Source: Trachelipus rathkii (Eukaryota > Arthropoda > Malacostraca > Isopoda > Trachelipodidae). Taken from it: 63,582 bases of DNA. The notes below the pieces were generated by a model. The model had not been told where the DNA came from, did no database searches, and saw nothing but the letters and a program-made list of their open reading frames with translations. Below, one piece after another: positions 51,200 to 62,764 of this stretch (position 1 is its first letter; the number at the start of each line of letters is the position of its first letter). Where the stretch lies: positions 30,001 through 93,582 of the forward strand of contig JABUQX010060171.1 in NCBI GenBank assembly GCA_015478945.1, read 5' to 3'. A program made the position numbers and the translations under genes.

Positions 51200-51690
51200 G
51201 CTAACAAAAAACAGAATCCAGCCTCATCACTCGGTTCACCTGTTTTCTTTCTCAAAATTCCTCTGTCACCATGTACACCCTCAGATAGAAGAGAATCAAT
51301 GGGAGCGACCCAGCGGGGGATTAATGGGTTGTAAATACGTATATCCCTCTTATAAACTAAGACCCACCAACCTAGGTCTGACATTTGATACACATGTGAT
51401 ATTCACCCCCTTCCCCTCCCCACACATCAACAAATTATTTACATCCCAGAGCCACACACAAATTAAAAGCATTAGACTTGGGAACGAGGAACTTTGGTGT
51501 TCCAAGCATAAATTTGAGACCAGCACAATAGTATGCAGACAGATCAATCTTGCCCCTGTTTTAAACTTTTGGTCAACATGCACCCTCTGGCCTTGCGCAA
51601 TATCTAATCTAAGCACTCAAGAGACATTAGAAAAAATTATTTTAGAATATAAGCTCCGTCTACGGATTTACAATAATCTGCGTTGATTAC
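51200..51690 (+). pseudogene. Non-LTR reverse transcriptase C-terminal part, different clade
   Basis: The frame 51138-51686 (182 codons) holds, from about 51350, Y-K-L-R-P-T-N-L-G-L-T-F-D-T-H-V-I-F-T-P, then H-I-N-K-L (after a short slip), and later L-S-T-Q near 51610. The L-G-x-x-x-D-x-x-x-x-F-x-x-H-I block, followed by a helix rich in K and L and then a W, marks the thumb region after the Y-A-D-D box of I/jockey-type LINEs. The Y-A-D-D box is not visible, and the first 35-40 codons of the frame are not recognisable. It differs from the W-F-G-H-V-E-R LINE that dominates the window. It is unusually intact, with about 110 codons in one frame. Confidence 0.6.
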
Positions 51691-52500
51691 CTCCCCACAC
51701 CCTGATGCCACCACCTTACTACTGAAAAAAAAATCCTCCCCGGAAAAGTCCATCTTTACATGATACACTACCAATTCTATAGTAAATGACTCTCAATAGA
51801 TCACACCTACACCAAACACTACGATAACCCTCTGCACCTAGAGATCAAAGTTACACCATCCATACATATCCTCTTCTGTTATTATTACCACATCCATTCC
51901 ATTTCACTAGCGAGCGGGACCACCAAGGCACACCCATTACATTAACACATTGACATATCCCAATTTAAATCCAAGAAAGAAATTATGGCACATATCAATA
52001 TTTACAGTGGTGCTTCAATAAATCTCGTCCACCTGCAATAATTTCCAACATCAGGGGGGAGCAAACTTTGAACTTTGAAACTTGTGGTTAAATTTGCTGT
52101 CCTACGGCTCTGCTCTCTCGGCACTACCCATATGTGACCCCTCTCCTTCGACGTTAGATATGAGAATCCAAAAATCTTTAAATTGAGCTTCCAGTCCCTA
52201 ACACTATCATAGCAGAACATGTATGTCCTGCCCCCAAGCAACGACAATTCCACAAAGATTAACTTGTCTTTTATTAGTTTGGCTCGCTCCCTTCCTGAAT
52301 AATCAGTATCTCCAACTTCAGAAAACCTCTAAGTCTAAGGAACAGTATCTCTTGGGCCCACCAACCCTAATAATGGGATCGGCAGTGAGATTATACTGTC
52401 TCTGCGTTCGCCTACAATGCTTCCATGAACTGGTGAGGAGAAGCGATTATGAATCTCGGACAAAGTTGTATTGTAGTAAATATGATGATAATGATCAATG
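51691..52500. other. Unassigned stretch
   Basis: Frames 52002-52253 (minus) and 52223-52522 (plus) overlap each other and show no motif. Confidence 0.4.
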
Positions 52501-52650
52501 TCTGATAGCTAGTTTTATATAGTATATAGAGTATCATATAGTTCATATATTATATATGTATATTATATATTATATACTTTATATATATATATATATAGAT
52601 ATTATTTAATTATATACTGTATATTTACTAGTATAATATACGAATGATAT
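52500..52650. repeat. (AT)n-rich microsatellite tract
   Basis: AT array directly at the 5' side of the LINE fragment that starts near 52655. Confidence 0.85.
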
Positions 52651-52654
52651 ATTT

Positions 52655-53040
52655 TACTTTGAGATGGATATTCTCAGGGATGTGCAAGGTGTGAAGAAAA
52701 TTGATAAAGATGAGGAATGAACGTATTCTAGAGAGGAGTTAGGTGTGGTGTTTTAAGAAAGGGGTAAAAGCTGAGATGATGAGAAGAGGAAGTATGTTGA
52801 AGAATGGGTTTTGGTTGGTCAGTGTTGGAAAGGATGAATGAGTAGTTTTTGGTGTGGTGTAAGGCGGTTGATGTGTAGATGGCGGTTGGCGAGTGGGTTG
52901 GGAATCCGATTTCCATGTCGTGGGAGAAAGCCGAAAGGCAAAAGAGGTGGGGATGTTAGTGACGTGAAAGAACGGAGCTTAAGTGGTTTGCAGGATTTAA
53001 GTGATGGGATTGTTGTTAGGCATGAATGAGGCGGAGAAGC
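52655..53040 (+). pseudogene. LINE polymerase C-terminal tail (broken)
   Basis: The + strand starts at the AT array with E-M-D-I-L-R-D-V-Q-G-V-K-K-I-D-K, matching the family's Q-M-D-x-L-R-G-x-L-G-I-R-R-I-D-K. It continues with R-N-E-R-I, then a damaged W-F-G-H-V-E-R-M-N-E near 52805-52838. Next is a G-R-K-P-K-G-K-R block in the frame 52838-53029 (family: G-R-P-K-K-R-W), and D-V-K-E-R-S-L-S-G-L-Q-D-L (family: D-x-V-K-E-x-L-x-x-R-G-L). Everything upstream of the tail is missing and replaced by the AT array. Confidence 0.7.
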
Positions 53041-53480
53041 AAAAGGTTTAATGATGTGAGGCGGAGACGTAAAGTTGTGCCGGGGTAGTGTGGTCGGATA
53101 ATAGGGTTAATCGCGGAGTGTATGTTTGCACGAACACTTGGGCCAAGAGGGATAAGAACCGCCTACACTTTTGATTCAGATTTTTTGACCATAATGAGAT
53201 GGAGTGCCGATCCGCCGAGGGCTCCCCGGTGAAAGCTCAGGGTAGAGATTTTTCTGATTTTGGACGCAAGTTGATCTTTACACTAATTGTAGCAGTAGTT
53301 ACTCATTTAGAGTCTGGCGGGTATAGAGCTGGACTATTTTCCTTTGCGAACTTTTGTCATCATTTCTTCTAACTGCGGTTTTTCCTTCTTCCGATGCGTT
53401 TTCACGCAGCCTTACTTACTACCAGTCGTTGGAAGAAAAAGGTTTAAGATTTAATTGTTTTTAAGATTATGGATATATTG
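53041..53480. other. Unassigned stretch
   Basis: G-rich in its first part, no motif recognised; lies between a LINE 3' end and the next AT array. Confidence 0.5.
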
Positions 53481-53484
53481 TTAG

Positions 53485-53642
53485 TTTATTTATATATATA
53501 TATTAATTATATACACTATTAATATTATAATATATATATATATATATATAATATTATATATTATTATTATATTTTTTATATCTATATATATTTTATTGTA
53601 TTATATATTTTACTATATATTATATATATATATATGGTATTA
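53485..53642. repeat. (AT)n-rich microsatellite tract
   Basis: AT array immediately before the next LINE fragment. Confidence 0.85.
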
Positions 53643-53644
53643 TT

Positions 53645-54870
53645 TTAGTATGCGTGGAGTGGATCCAGGGTTTGTTTAAATGTCGTCTTGGCTTTATCTG
53701 GCAATGATGTGTATTGGGATTGGCGGTTCATGAAATGAGTTTTAATTTACGAGGTGGGATGGCAGAATCGGTGTTAGTAGATGATGGGGAAGTGGAGAGG
53801 AGTGGAGCGTGCCCCTACCTTATGATGGAATGCGGATAGATTTCTGGTTCTGTGTGGCGAGAGCTCTGACTAGGAGAGTTGTTGTGTAGAGGCACTTTTG
53901 GTAGAGAGATTGGCAGGGGTTATGTAAACTAGGGGCGGTTTGTGTAAAGTATTTATACGTATTTTTTGATTAAAGAGTAAAGGATTATGTGTGTGTGAAT
54001 GATGGGACATGTGCCTCAGTGTGGTAGTGTTAGATCGTATGATTCAAGGGCTGGAGAAAAAGTAACAAACTAACACGCTCTTATATTGTGTGTGTGTTTT
54101 TATGTGGGTGTTATTTAGAGTTTTATTTTTATTATATTTTAGGGTATGATGTTGGATGAGTAAGCGGAACGGTATATGCAGAGTGTATGTAGGAAAAGGT
54201 TTGTGAATGGTTCAGGAAGTTGCGTAATGCAATTAAATCGGTTGGTGTAATGTAAGGGACTTAAGTCCTTTTGAGTGCGCTAGAGTCTTACATGAGGGTA
54301 TGTTTTTGTTACCTGTGTTGGTATGTGTGTGAGACTTGAGTGGGTCTTTGGAAGTTAAGGAGAAGTGGAGTAATTGGATCTATTAAGTTCTAGATGTGTG
54401 TTTCGAGGAGGGTAGGGAGCATATCTTGTTGAGTCGCATGCTTAGTTGTGTGAAGAGAATTTTAAGTAAGAATGAGGATTAACCTTATTAGAGGACGTGG
54501 TTGTGTGTGATATAAAAGGGGTAAAATGAAGAGAATGAGAAGTGTTAAAAGTGATGTTGAGATGGTGTGTTTGGTCATTTGTTGGGAGAGGAGAAGGTAT
54601 GAGAGGTGATAGCCGGTTGGTCTGTAGAGGGCGTAATGATAAGTAGGAGAGTGTGTTTGGGGACAAATCGGACGGGCGCTGGGAGGAAGGACGCGATTAG
54701 AAAGAGTGCGCTTGAGTCGTGTGAAAGGCGAGTCGTCTTGAAAGGAGTATTAAGAATGTGAGTTTTGCCAGGAGGAGGCGAAGGTGATAGAAAGGGTGCA
54801 GTTGAGATAGGAGGAGAAGAGCGGGAGTTTTGTATGGGGGGCGATGGTTGCTGGCCTCCTGGCACTTCTG
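53645..54870 (+). pseudogene. LINE reverse transcriptase C-terminal half and tail (broken)
   Basis: Plus-strand remnant of the main LINE family. Around 53740-53830 it gives a domain-C region with damaged Y-A-D-D (near P-Y-L-M-M). This is followed by an R-D-W-Q-G-L-C-like helix near 53905-53930 where the family has L-x-x-x-V-x-x-F-x-x-V-C-R-R-R. A tail follows at 54185-54330 with V-C-E-W-F-R, L-E-S-Y-M-R-V-C-F (family: A-R-V-L-H-E-G-M-F). Near 54553-54600 comes L-R-W-C-V-W-S-F (family: L-R-W-F-G-H-V). Finally G-T-N-R-T-G-A-G-R-K-D occurs near 54660 (family: G-T-R-x-x-G-R-P-R-K-R-W). Frameshifts occur every 15-30 codons. The 54922-54442 minus frames are antisense. Confidence 0.65.
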
Positions 54871-55905
54871 GTGGCCAGGTGGATGAGGACTTAGCAGTGG
54901 GGGGGTGATCGTATTTAGCCAATAGTGGGAATTTTTCTGTCTGTCGACGCGCTCGTCACATAATTACTGGGGTACAGTATTTGAGGGGCGGCGGTAAGTG
55001 TCATGTTGGCTTTCGGAGTCTTGGGTGTTACGAAGCGTTTTGTCAATGTGCTTCTCCTACTCGGCTTTAGTCATTTTCCGCGATGACTTTTGTATCTAGG
55101 CAACCTTATATTGACTACGGTCGACACGTTGCATAAAAGGATGTTTGGGGCAAAGGGAGTGAAGGTGAGAAAGAGAAGTGATTAGAAGTATTACTATATA
55201 TTGAGGATCATAGAGGTATTGTGCCTAAGCTAGTTATAGATATATTGAATCGTTTTCCTTTAATTTTTCACGTATTGGCGCATAATGATTATCTCTTTCT
55301 CTTCAGATAGACTTCCCTTTGATCTTCTTAAGGACATATGTACAGGTTGTTAGTAATCGGTGTTGCCATAAATTGGGGGTTAGGTTACAATAATTAAGAG
55401 GTATATATTATTAGATGGGTAATCATGTTCTTGACGTGTCACGCCGGACATGAGTATATGGTTATCATGAGATTGTTTATGGTTGTGACACGTTATAATT
55501 TTTGATATCTAGGATGGTAGTTAAGAATATCTATACGACTGCATATGAAAAATATCTTATGGTATACGGTGGGTGTTGTATGTATATAATTATAGTATAT
55601 GAGTAGAATACTAGCAGTAGATATTAGGGTTGTTGCCGGGGGTTTATCGCGCACCCTTGTGATGCAGGGTGTCCGTGCGCTTCTCATTTTGCTTCTTTGC
55701 GGTGCGGCAACAAAAATTTTCAAGCGACGCGGTGCGGTGTTGGTGCGGAGCATGGAAAAGAGAGAATTAAGTTTGGTACTCGAGTGAGGGTTGCGTATGC
55801 GTGCGGGCCTCCTGGATCGCACCGCAACCTAGCTTCTCTTGGACAATATCTTCATAAAAAATAGAAAATTTAAGATTGATACGAAAGAAAATTGTTTTTC
55901 GATAA
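54871..55905. other. Unassigned stretch
   Basis: Includes a GC-richer patch 55620-55830 with repeated GGTGCGG words and frames on both strands (55599-55787 plus, 55493-55822 minus). None has a recognisable motif. Confidence 0.45.
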
Positions 55906-55909
55906 ATAT

Positions 55910-56130
55910 TTCTAGGTATATATATATATTATATATGTATAACTATATATATAGTAGATTATATATATATATAAATATTGTATATATATATATTATATAT
56001 ATTATATGTTATTTATATAATAATGATAATATAGTAATATTATATATACTATATTAAGGTATATCATAAAGAATTACGTATTATCATATTTATATATATA
56101 TATATATATATTGGATAGGTATATATATTA
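55910..56130. repeat. (AT)n-rich microsatellite tract
   Basis: Long TATATA runs with short interruptions; the frame across it is Ile/Tyr repeat translation. Confidence 0.9.
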
Positions 56131-56954
56131 TATGTATTTATTGATCTACTATAGTGATTAGTCATATATAAAAGGAAAAAGAGAAGAACTAGATGAAGGG
56201 TAGACTAGGAGAGGCAAGGCTTGAATCTTTGACAGATCTATTTAAAGAAAGTTTCCTAAAGGCGGGTTTTGCTTTGTTTAAGGAAAGATGCCTCTTGGCA
56301 AGGTGGTTGAGAGATCAGAATCATGGAGGTTTAGAAGTCAAGTAAACTAAAGATGGTTTATGAAACCTCTAGCTATATTAGGACATTTAAAATTAATTAC
56401 TTGAAAGTTAACAATCTTGACTATAGATTAATTCAGTATTTTTATAAAAGGCAAAACAGTAAGAGATTAATTTTCTTAGTTTTTTAATCGCGAACTCGAG
56501 AAGGAGGAGCAAAAGAAAATTTTAAATTAAATCCACTTGTCTTTTTCACATTTCTTGATGTTATAATATATAAGGAAAACTAGATGCTCATTATCCGAAG
56601 TAGACTGATTTAAATGAGGGCATGGTACGGTCAATTATCCCATCGTTCTTTTTTTACATTAAAGGTGAAGAGAAAATGAATAATGGTTGACTTGAAGAGA
56701 ATAAAGTAGGCTCTGTGAATGATTTCTAATCTGTGGAATATGGTTCGAAACGTCAGTTTTGGTGAAGTAATGAAGATTTATCCTTCGCATGGGCTAATTT
56801 GAGGATGGGAACCCTCTTCTGCAATTTCTACTCTTTCTCCGATGCAACGAGCTCCTCAGGAAGTAATTAATATGAATACATGTTCTGCGATCGAGCACTG
56901 CTGGCGACCGGGTGGCTTATCCATTGCGGGAGCATCGGTGTTTAGGATAACAAT

Positions 56955-57165
56955 AACAACAACAATATAATTATAGTATGCTCGTATATTATATAATAGC
57001 ACAGTTTAAGTCATAGTTATATAATTATTATGTCATATTTAACGTCATTTTCTTCAATCGTATATATTAATCTAATTACTTATATATATATATAATATAT
57101 ATATATTATATATTATATATATATTATATATACATATATATTAGTTTAATATATATATTATGTAT
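56955..57165. repeat. AAC/AT-rich microsatellite tract
   Basis: Starts with AACAACAACAA near 56950 and grades into TATATA/TATTATA. It ends at the start of the longest plus-strand LINE remnant. Confidence 0.85.
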
Positions 57166-57169
57166 GATT

Positions 57170-59660
57170 TTGTGTTGGCCGAGGCAGATTGTTCGAAGTA
57201 TGTGTTTGGCGAGTGTTAAATCGTAGTTGAGGGGTTTGGAATGGGATTATCGCATCATTATGTTGTTTTTATGTAAGATTGCGTTAGTGGGGGCTTGGAT
57301 GAGAAAAGTGTGATGGGAAAGGAAGTAGGTAAAATTAAGAGTGAGAAAGTTAAGTGAACAAGGCAATCAAAGTATGTAGTAAGAGCTCTCGCAAGTAAAT
57401 CGTTGAATGTGAACAAGGTTGATACTGAACATATCTGGGGGCAAATGAAAGGAAGCAATTGTTTAGTGATGGCAAAGGAAGTATTGTTGGATGTGATAAA
57501 GTTTGGAAGTAAGAAACTAATTATAATAGAGATGATATCGGTTAAAGGGTAAAAGAGCGTGGATGAAATGTGCTAAAAAACCAAACTGATGAAGTCCTCA
57601 AATAGGAAGGAGCTTGGTTATTTATATAAGGAGGAAAAAGGATAGAATAATTGGAAGAAAAGAAAGAGGTAAATGACCGGTTTGGAAGGAGGATGAATGG
57701 GGACTTACAAGGGAATAGGCTCTTCTGAAATGAAGTGCAAAAGGTTAAGAGAGATAAGGACATGATATTCTATAGTGCTTTTGTAACTGATGAATAGATG
57801 TGTAGGGTGAGTCAGATAGAGAACAACTTCGAAAATCTCGCATAAATATAATGTGTGTGGCAGAATGAAGTGAATGGGTTTGGGTTTAATAGTGTGAGAA
57901 GATATAGGTGTTTTGGGGATGAGGTTATTAGCAAGGGGAGGTAATGTGCAAAGTTAGAAAAGTTGAAGATGGTAATTCTGCCAGGTACTACGAGAATTTA
58001 GACTGAGAATGTGAAGATGACGGAGGCGTATATGGTGATTGATGGTTACATTGAAGTTGTGTTAATAATAGCGTTTATGGATGGGTACTAGTTATCACAC
58101 AAGCGGTCTAGGCAGGCAAGACGGACACCTAATAAATACCCCTTACGAAAATATTGGGTTAATGGTGCTATTATAAGATGTTTGAAATAAGTTTGAAACA
58201 AGTTTGAAACAAGTTTGAAACAAGTTTGAAACAAGAGGGTTAGTTGGTGCTATTATAAGATGTTGTGTGGGATAGCAGAAATTTGATCCATTTTCCTCAG
58301 GTCACACAAAAATGGGAATTAAGATTGGACAGATTTATAACATTTTTCCCAGCTCCTTCCTGTAGGGAACCAACACATTTTACCAAAAGGAAAAACGTTG
58401 TGAACTACATTGTATTTTAGGTTTTAATGGATCTAGCAACACGGACGTATGATAGGGTAATACGGAACGCTCTATGGACGGTGTAGTTACAGTGCTTGAT
58501 TTCATGGTGTGGTGGTACGCTTCTGACAACTACGCACACACCCAAAGTCTGCTAATGAGGATAGCTTGAGGCGTGTGATAAGAATAGAATGGCCGTCAAC
58601 GGATGATTCGTTCACGTACTTCAACTCTTAGCGGAGTGAGCACAATCGAGGTTAGTAATATAATGTTCATTGGTTAGCTTGCAATTATAGAGATTAAATG
58701 GCAATGCGCAGCACTCTAATGCAACTATTTTTCGAGCCACGTCAGCGCCCCCCACCACCAATACGATGGCAGAAAATGGTGTTGTAAGGTGATGCGAGAA
58801 TGGTGATGAGTTTTGGGAAATTGCTTTACCTATTGGAGACAAGGAGGTTGGTTTTTTTGTGTGGCGACCGAAACGAGAGTTTGAGAGATTGGTAGAGAGA
58901 TTTTTGGCACATGGTGTGTAAAAGGGGAGGGGGGCTTTCAATTTTGTATGTGGATAAAGAGTATTAAAGGGTTATGGTTGTGATGTAAGGCAATCCCTCA
59001 GTGTGAATTATTTGTTAGATGGTGAGCTAGCTGGATACAATGTGTCTGAGTTTAAATATTTATGGTAATATGTTATTAGGTTATGAGAATACGAAGGGGC
59101 AGATATGCAGAGTTTTAGTAAGGAAAGTTGTGAATGGGCAAGGTGAGGTTTCTTGGTGCAATTAGAATCGTTGGTGGATATGTAAAGGGACGGAAGTCTC
59201 GACGTGTTTGCTAGGGTAGTTCTACATGAGGGTATGTATGTATACTGTGTTATTGTATAGTAATGAGACTATGGTCTGGAATAAGAAAATATAGATCTAT
59301 CTAAAGTTCATGTGTTCAGATGGACAAATCTTAGGGGCGTGGCTAGGTGTGAGAGAAGAATTAATAAATTGAGGAATGAACGTATTAGAGAGTTTGTGTG
59401 GTTTAAATAAACACTATTGCAGTAACATAGAATATATTTGAAGTAATGTTTAAAAAATTGTGTTCAATGTGGGATAAGGATGAATGATAGTCGGTTGGTT
59501 AAGCGAGAAGAATGGGGCGAGTGTGTTGGGAAACCGACCGGCTGGGAAACTGAAGAAACCCTTGGAATTGATCCAGTGCAACGATGTTTGAGGAGGAGGA
59601 ATGTAGTTGGTAGAGGCGAAGAACAAAGGTGTATACACTTTCGCCTAGCTGGTAACAAGC
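57170..59660 (+). pseudogene. Main LINE polymerase, longest remnant (endonuclease end, reverse transcriptase, tail)
   Basis: The most complete copy of the dominant LINE family. In order on +: E-V-N-D-R-F-G-R-R-M-N near 57667-57700 (family: V-N-E-K-F-G-R-R-M-N); C-F-G-D-E-V-I-S-K near 57911-57940; K-L-E-K-L-K near 57953-57970 (family: K-L-K-N-G-K); M-D-L-A-T-R-T-Y-D-R-V near 58426-58460 (domain A, family: M-D-L-E-K-A-Y-D-R-V), with the catalytic Tyr-Asp kept; C-G-D-R-N-E-S-L-R-D-W near 58862-58895, just after the Y-A-D-D position; V-S-E-F-K-Y-L near 59045-59066; V-L-H-E-G-M-Y near 59220-59240; N-E-T-M-V-W-N-K-K; L-R-N-E-R-I-R-E; and M-N-D-S-R-L-V-K-R at 59480-59507 with the terminal G-W-E-T block. 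It has many frameshifts and a tandem duplication between 58.15 and 58.27 kb. Confidence 0.8.
58156..58270 (+). repeat. Nested tandem repeat inside the LINE
   Basis: Five copies of an 11-base unit GTTTGAAACAA (58180-58234; the first has one change). They are flanked by a perfect 20-base direct repeat starting TGGTGCTATTAT at 58163-58182 and 58245-58264, so the outer period is 82 bases. Confidence 0.9.
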
Positions 59661-60315
59661 CAAAGAATTTCCAGACGTCGACAAAACAGAAGATCAAGTC
59701 TACCTTACATAATTTCTTATAAATTTACTATATCCATCTTTAATGATTTTTTCGTTTCATTGTCCCACAATATTAATTTTATTTTTATATTAGTTTCAAA
59801 GAGTTACATCGCTTTCGTTCTTAAACGCTGGCAATGTGGGGATCCTTTACTTCTTTTACTCTTTTCCCTTTCTACATTTTCCGTTGTAATTTGGCTGCTT
59901 AGAAATAGTTCTTAACCGGATGCCAAGTTCTTCTTTCCGGACAGGATAATGAACGATTGCAAAGTTTTTACGTTTCGTTGTCATATGGAAACTATCGAAA
60001 GTAAATTCCCAAACCACACTTGGATAACGGAATGTCATTGCGGAATTTCCTTAAAACCAGTCTTGATTTCGAGGGAATTACTCACAAGTACGAGCCTATC
60101 AATATTAAATATTGCGAGGATTTCGATTGTGCCATCAAATTACGTCACTGACTTGATCTGGAAACATAGAGAAGACTAATGAGAGTCTGACAAATTTTCT
60201 AAACAAGTTCCATCAGTACATTTTCTAATCGCATTCCGCGTTCCGAGTGCGAATGTCAAAATAATATATTTTTTAATAATTTGTGAATGCGAAAAGTATT
60301 TTTAATATTTGCGAA
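59661..60315. other. Unassigned stretch
   Basis: Frames 59856-60038 (minus) and 59949-60179 (plus) overlap antisense. The plus one has Cys/His residues but no pattern that I can assign. Confidence 0.4.
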
Positions 60316-60319
60316 AGAC

Positions 60320-60651
60320 AATGCGAATATATATATATTAGTAATAATATATAGAATTATGAAATTAATAATATATTATATAGTAATATATATGTATATA
60401 TTTATAATTATTATTATATATTATATATAATATATATATATATTAAATCTATATATATATATATTAAAATATACATCAAACATTTAATAAATAATTTTAA
60501 AAAAATAATAAAACATTTTACAAATAATTATATATAATATATATATATTATATATATAATATATATATATAATAAATTATATATATAATATATATTATAT
60601 ATATATATATATTATATATATATATTTATATTTAATATTTTATATTTTATA

Positions 60652-60694
<43 letters not shown>

Positions 60695-60770
60695 ATATAA
60701 TAATATATATTATATAAATATATAATATATTATATATTATATATATATATTATATATATATATACACTAG
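60320..60770. repeat. Long (AT)n-rich microsatellite array
   Basis: About 450 bases, almost only A and T, with ATATAT runs and ATTATA interruptions. It is the longest AT array in the window and borders the Tc1/mariner remnant. Confidence 0.9.
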
Positions 60771-60929
60771 TCAAATAATTAATGGCATCACAATCGGTAT
60801 GGTGGCTAAGGGAATTGGTAGAATAACGGTTGAAGAACGTTAACAGCGAAAGACACTTTATTGAACAATGACATTAACAGTTGGGCTTCTCCCCCATTAA
60901 CGTGTGTGAGAAGGTGTGAGCCAATGTGC

Positions 60930-62300
60930 ATGCCAAAGGTCTTTTCAGTAGGTTTCGGTGTTGTCTGCGCTGCTGAACAAACCACATGCTTTTGGTGCGC
61001 TTACGACGACGACCAGGGCGGGGTGTTGGGTCTAGTGCTCAATACCGTGTTATGACCCCTTCTGGCAGCGGACTGGACTGCCTGAACGTCCTGGCATGCT
61101 CTCGATGAGTGAGCGAAATGTTCCTGGACAGGTTGATGTTGATTCCCATAAGTTCGTACATGCCCTGTGCAGGTCTCCGGAGAGGGGGTTGCACTGCGGG
61201 CGTGAATCGCGTTCTAAGGATATCTCACAAATGTTCTGATTGGGTTGCAGGTCCGGACTAATGTGCTGGCTACTCCAACGCCGTAAGTTGAACCGTCCTA
61301 AGGTATTCGGTCACACATGTGGGCTTTTGCGTGGCTCTTCGCCTTGCCAATGCATTAGTCAACCAGATGTGGGGGTATATGGTTCGGGTGTCTTTGATAT
61401 ATCTTCATGCACAACAGCGCTGTAGGAGTGCCTTCCATCAAGATGTACGCCGTCCGTAGGCGCCCCGATAATGAGTGCGTCCCAGACCATAACCGAGCCA
61501 CTCCAAAGGGGCACCTGCAGCACAATTGCATTGTCGCGAACCTCTCTCGTCTGTCGTCGGGTATACTTTAGCACGCCCTGCTCCGAGGCGTATCGAGACA
61601 CTGCTCGAGACTCGTTCGTAAATCGAGCACCTTTGCCCAATGCAACCCGTTCCCAATGTGATGTGTTTACTCATGAGGGGAGAATGTGCATGTCACAGCC
61701 CTTTCTGATGGTGCAGTGGTCGGTGGACCTAATGTCCGCCATTACGGTAGGCCTGAGAGGGTAAGTATTAGTAGTCATTTCCACCAAAAGCGTCGTCGTA
61801 CGGCGGTATTGTCCGACTGACACCTTATCACTCGGTGCAGTGTAGCCTCAGGGCAGGCTGTTGTCCTGGCAGATATCGTTCGCGGCTTGTGTGGCTCTCT
61901 CGTAATGCATCGAGACTGATATAATCGGTCTTCCACAGGTGGTTAGTGAGTGCCCAGTTGCCTGCTAGTACGCTACGTTGGCCGAGCCGCGTACGATCCA
62001 CTCGTGTCAGGGTTTCCTGTAGAAAACCACCGTGCCAGAGTTGTTGACTACACCAAACCGTCGACCGAAGTGCCGCAAGCTAACCGCGTGTGCCTGTGCA
62101 GTCGGGGGAGTTATAGACAGAACACCGGCAAATTGATACCTGTTAGACAGTTGACGCACTTAGATTGCGCTCTGCATGTAAATTTGGAGTACGGAGCTCA
62201 GCTTCAGTATTGCATGGTGAAAGATCCAATGCTGGATTAACCACGGACTCATATACCTGAGCCCATGCCAACCTCTCCCAGGTTCTTATGTTACGTGGTT
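60930..62300 (-). pseudogene. Tc1/mariner-like transposase (broken, catalytic Asp changed)
   Basis: A DDE cut-and-paste transposase on the minus strand. From 62300 downward: a damaged N-terminal helix-turn-helix region (R-F-G-V-V-N-N-S near 62035-62012); R-S-T-D-H-C-T near 61735-61715; then F-T-N-E-S-R at 61626-61609, where the family has F-T-D-E-S-R with the first catalytic Asp, so Asp is replaced by Asn. Next come G-S-V-M-V-W at 61498-61481 (family: G-G-S-V-M-V-W-G), L-D-G-R-H near 61443-61430, V-T-E-Y-L-R-T-V near 61306-61283, degraded P-D-L-N-P-I-E-H around 61255-61225, and S-L-I-E-S-M-P-G-R near 61115-61090 (family: I-x-S-M-P-R-R). Stops and slips separate them. Terminal inverted repeats were not found. 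GC content is higher than in its surroundings. The + strand frames here are antisense. Confidence 0.8.
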
Positions 62301-62499
62301 TTTATGTTTTCTAAATTTATCGCGGTGAAGGTCCAGATCCTGCAATCCAATTCTCTGCGTGGATGGTTACATGAGGATACACTAGGAGCTGGTACGTCTG
62401 GTGTTTGGTGTGGGGTTGTCGATGCGGGTTTCAGGGACCACTGTCTCTCCAGTGTCGCTAAGAGGATAGTCTTAGAGGCTAAGGTGGGGGCGAATATAT

Positions 62500-62750
62500 T
62501 TTAGCGAGTAAATATATTTATAGTAGTATGTTTATATATACTATACTAGGTAGCTATAATGGTGAAGTAGGTTATTTAATATTACTATAGTAATTATGTA
62601 TATTACTATCTATTAAATATAATTATATATATACTATATATATACTTATAATAATATAAGATATTATGATAGATAGGTTAAAGTACTAACTAATATATAT
62701 AATAGTATTATATATATATAAATATACCATAATAATATAATATTCTTTAC
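62500..62750. repeat. (AT)n-rich microsatellite tract
   Basis: TATATA/TACTATA sequence with occasional GTA, bordering the Tc1/mariner remnant on its 5' side. Confidence 0.85.
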
Positions 62751-62764
62751 ACATTTTTTCTCAA

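Noticed and set aside
54442..54922. Two minus frames rich in Pro, Ser and Thr
   Set aside because: Antisense to the plus-strand LINE tail.
58156..58270. CRISPR-like array
   Set aside because: The 11-base units are directly adjacent with no spacers, and the context is a eukaryotic LINE.
60861..62504. Run of + frames that looked like a small gene cluster
   Set aside because: The minus strand carries Tc1/mariner transposase motifs through the same interval; the + frames are shadows.
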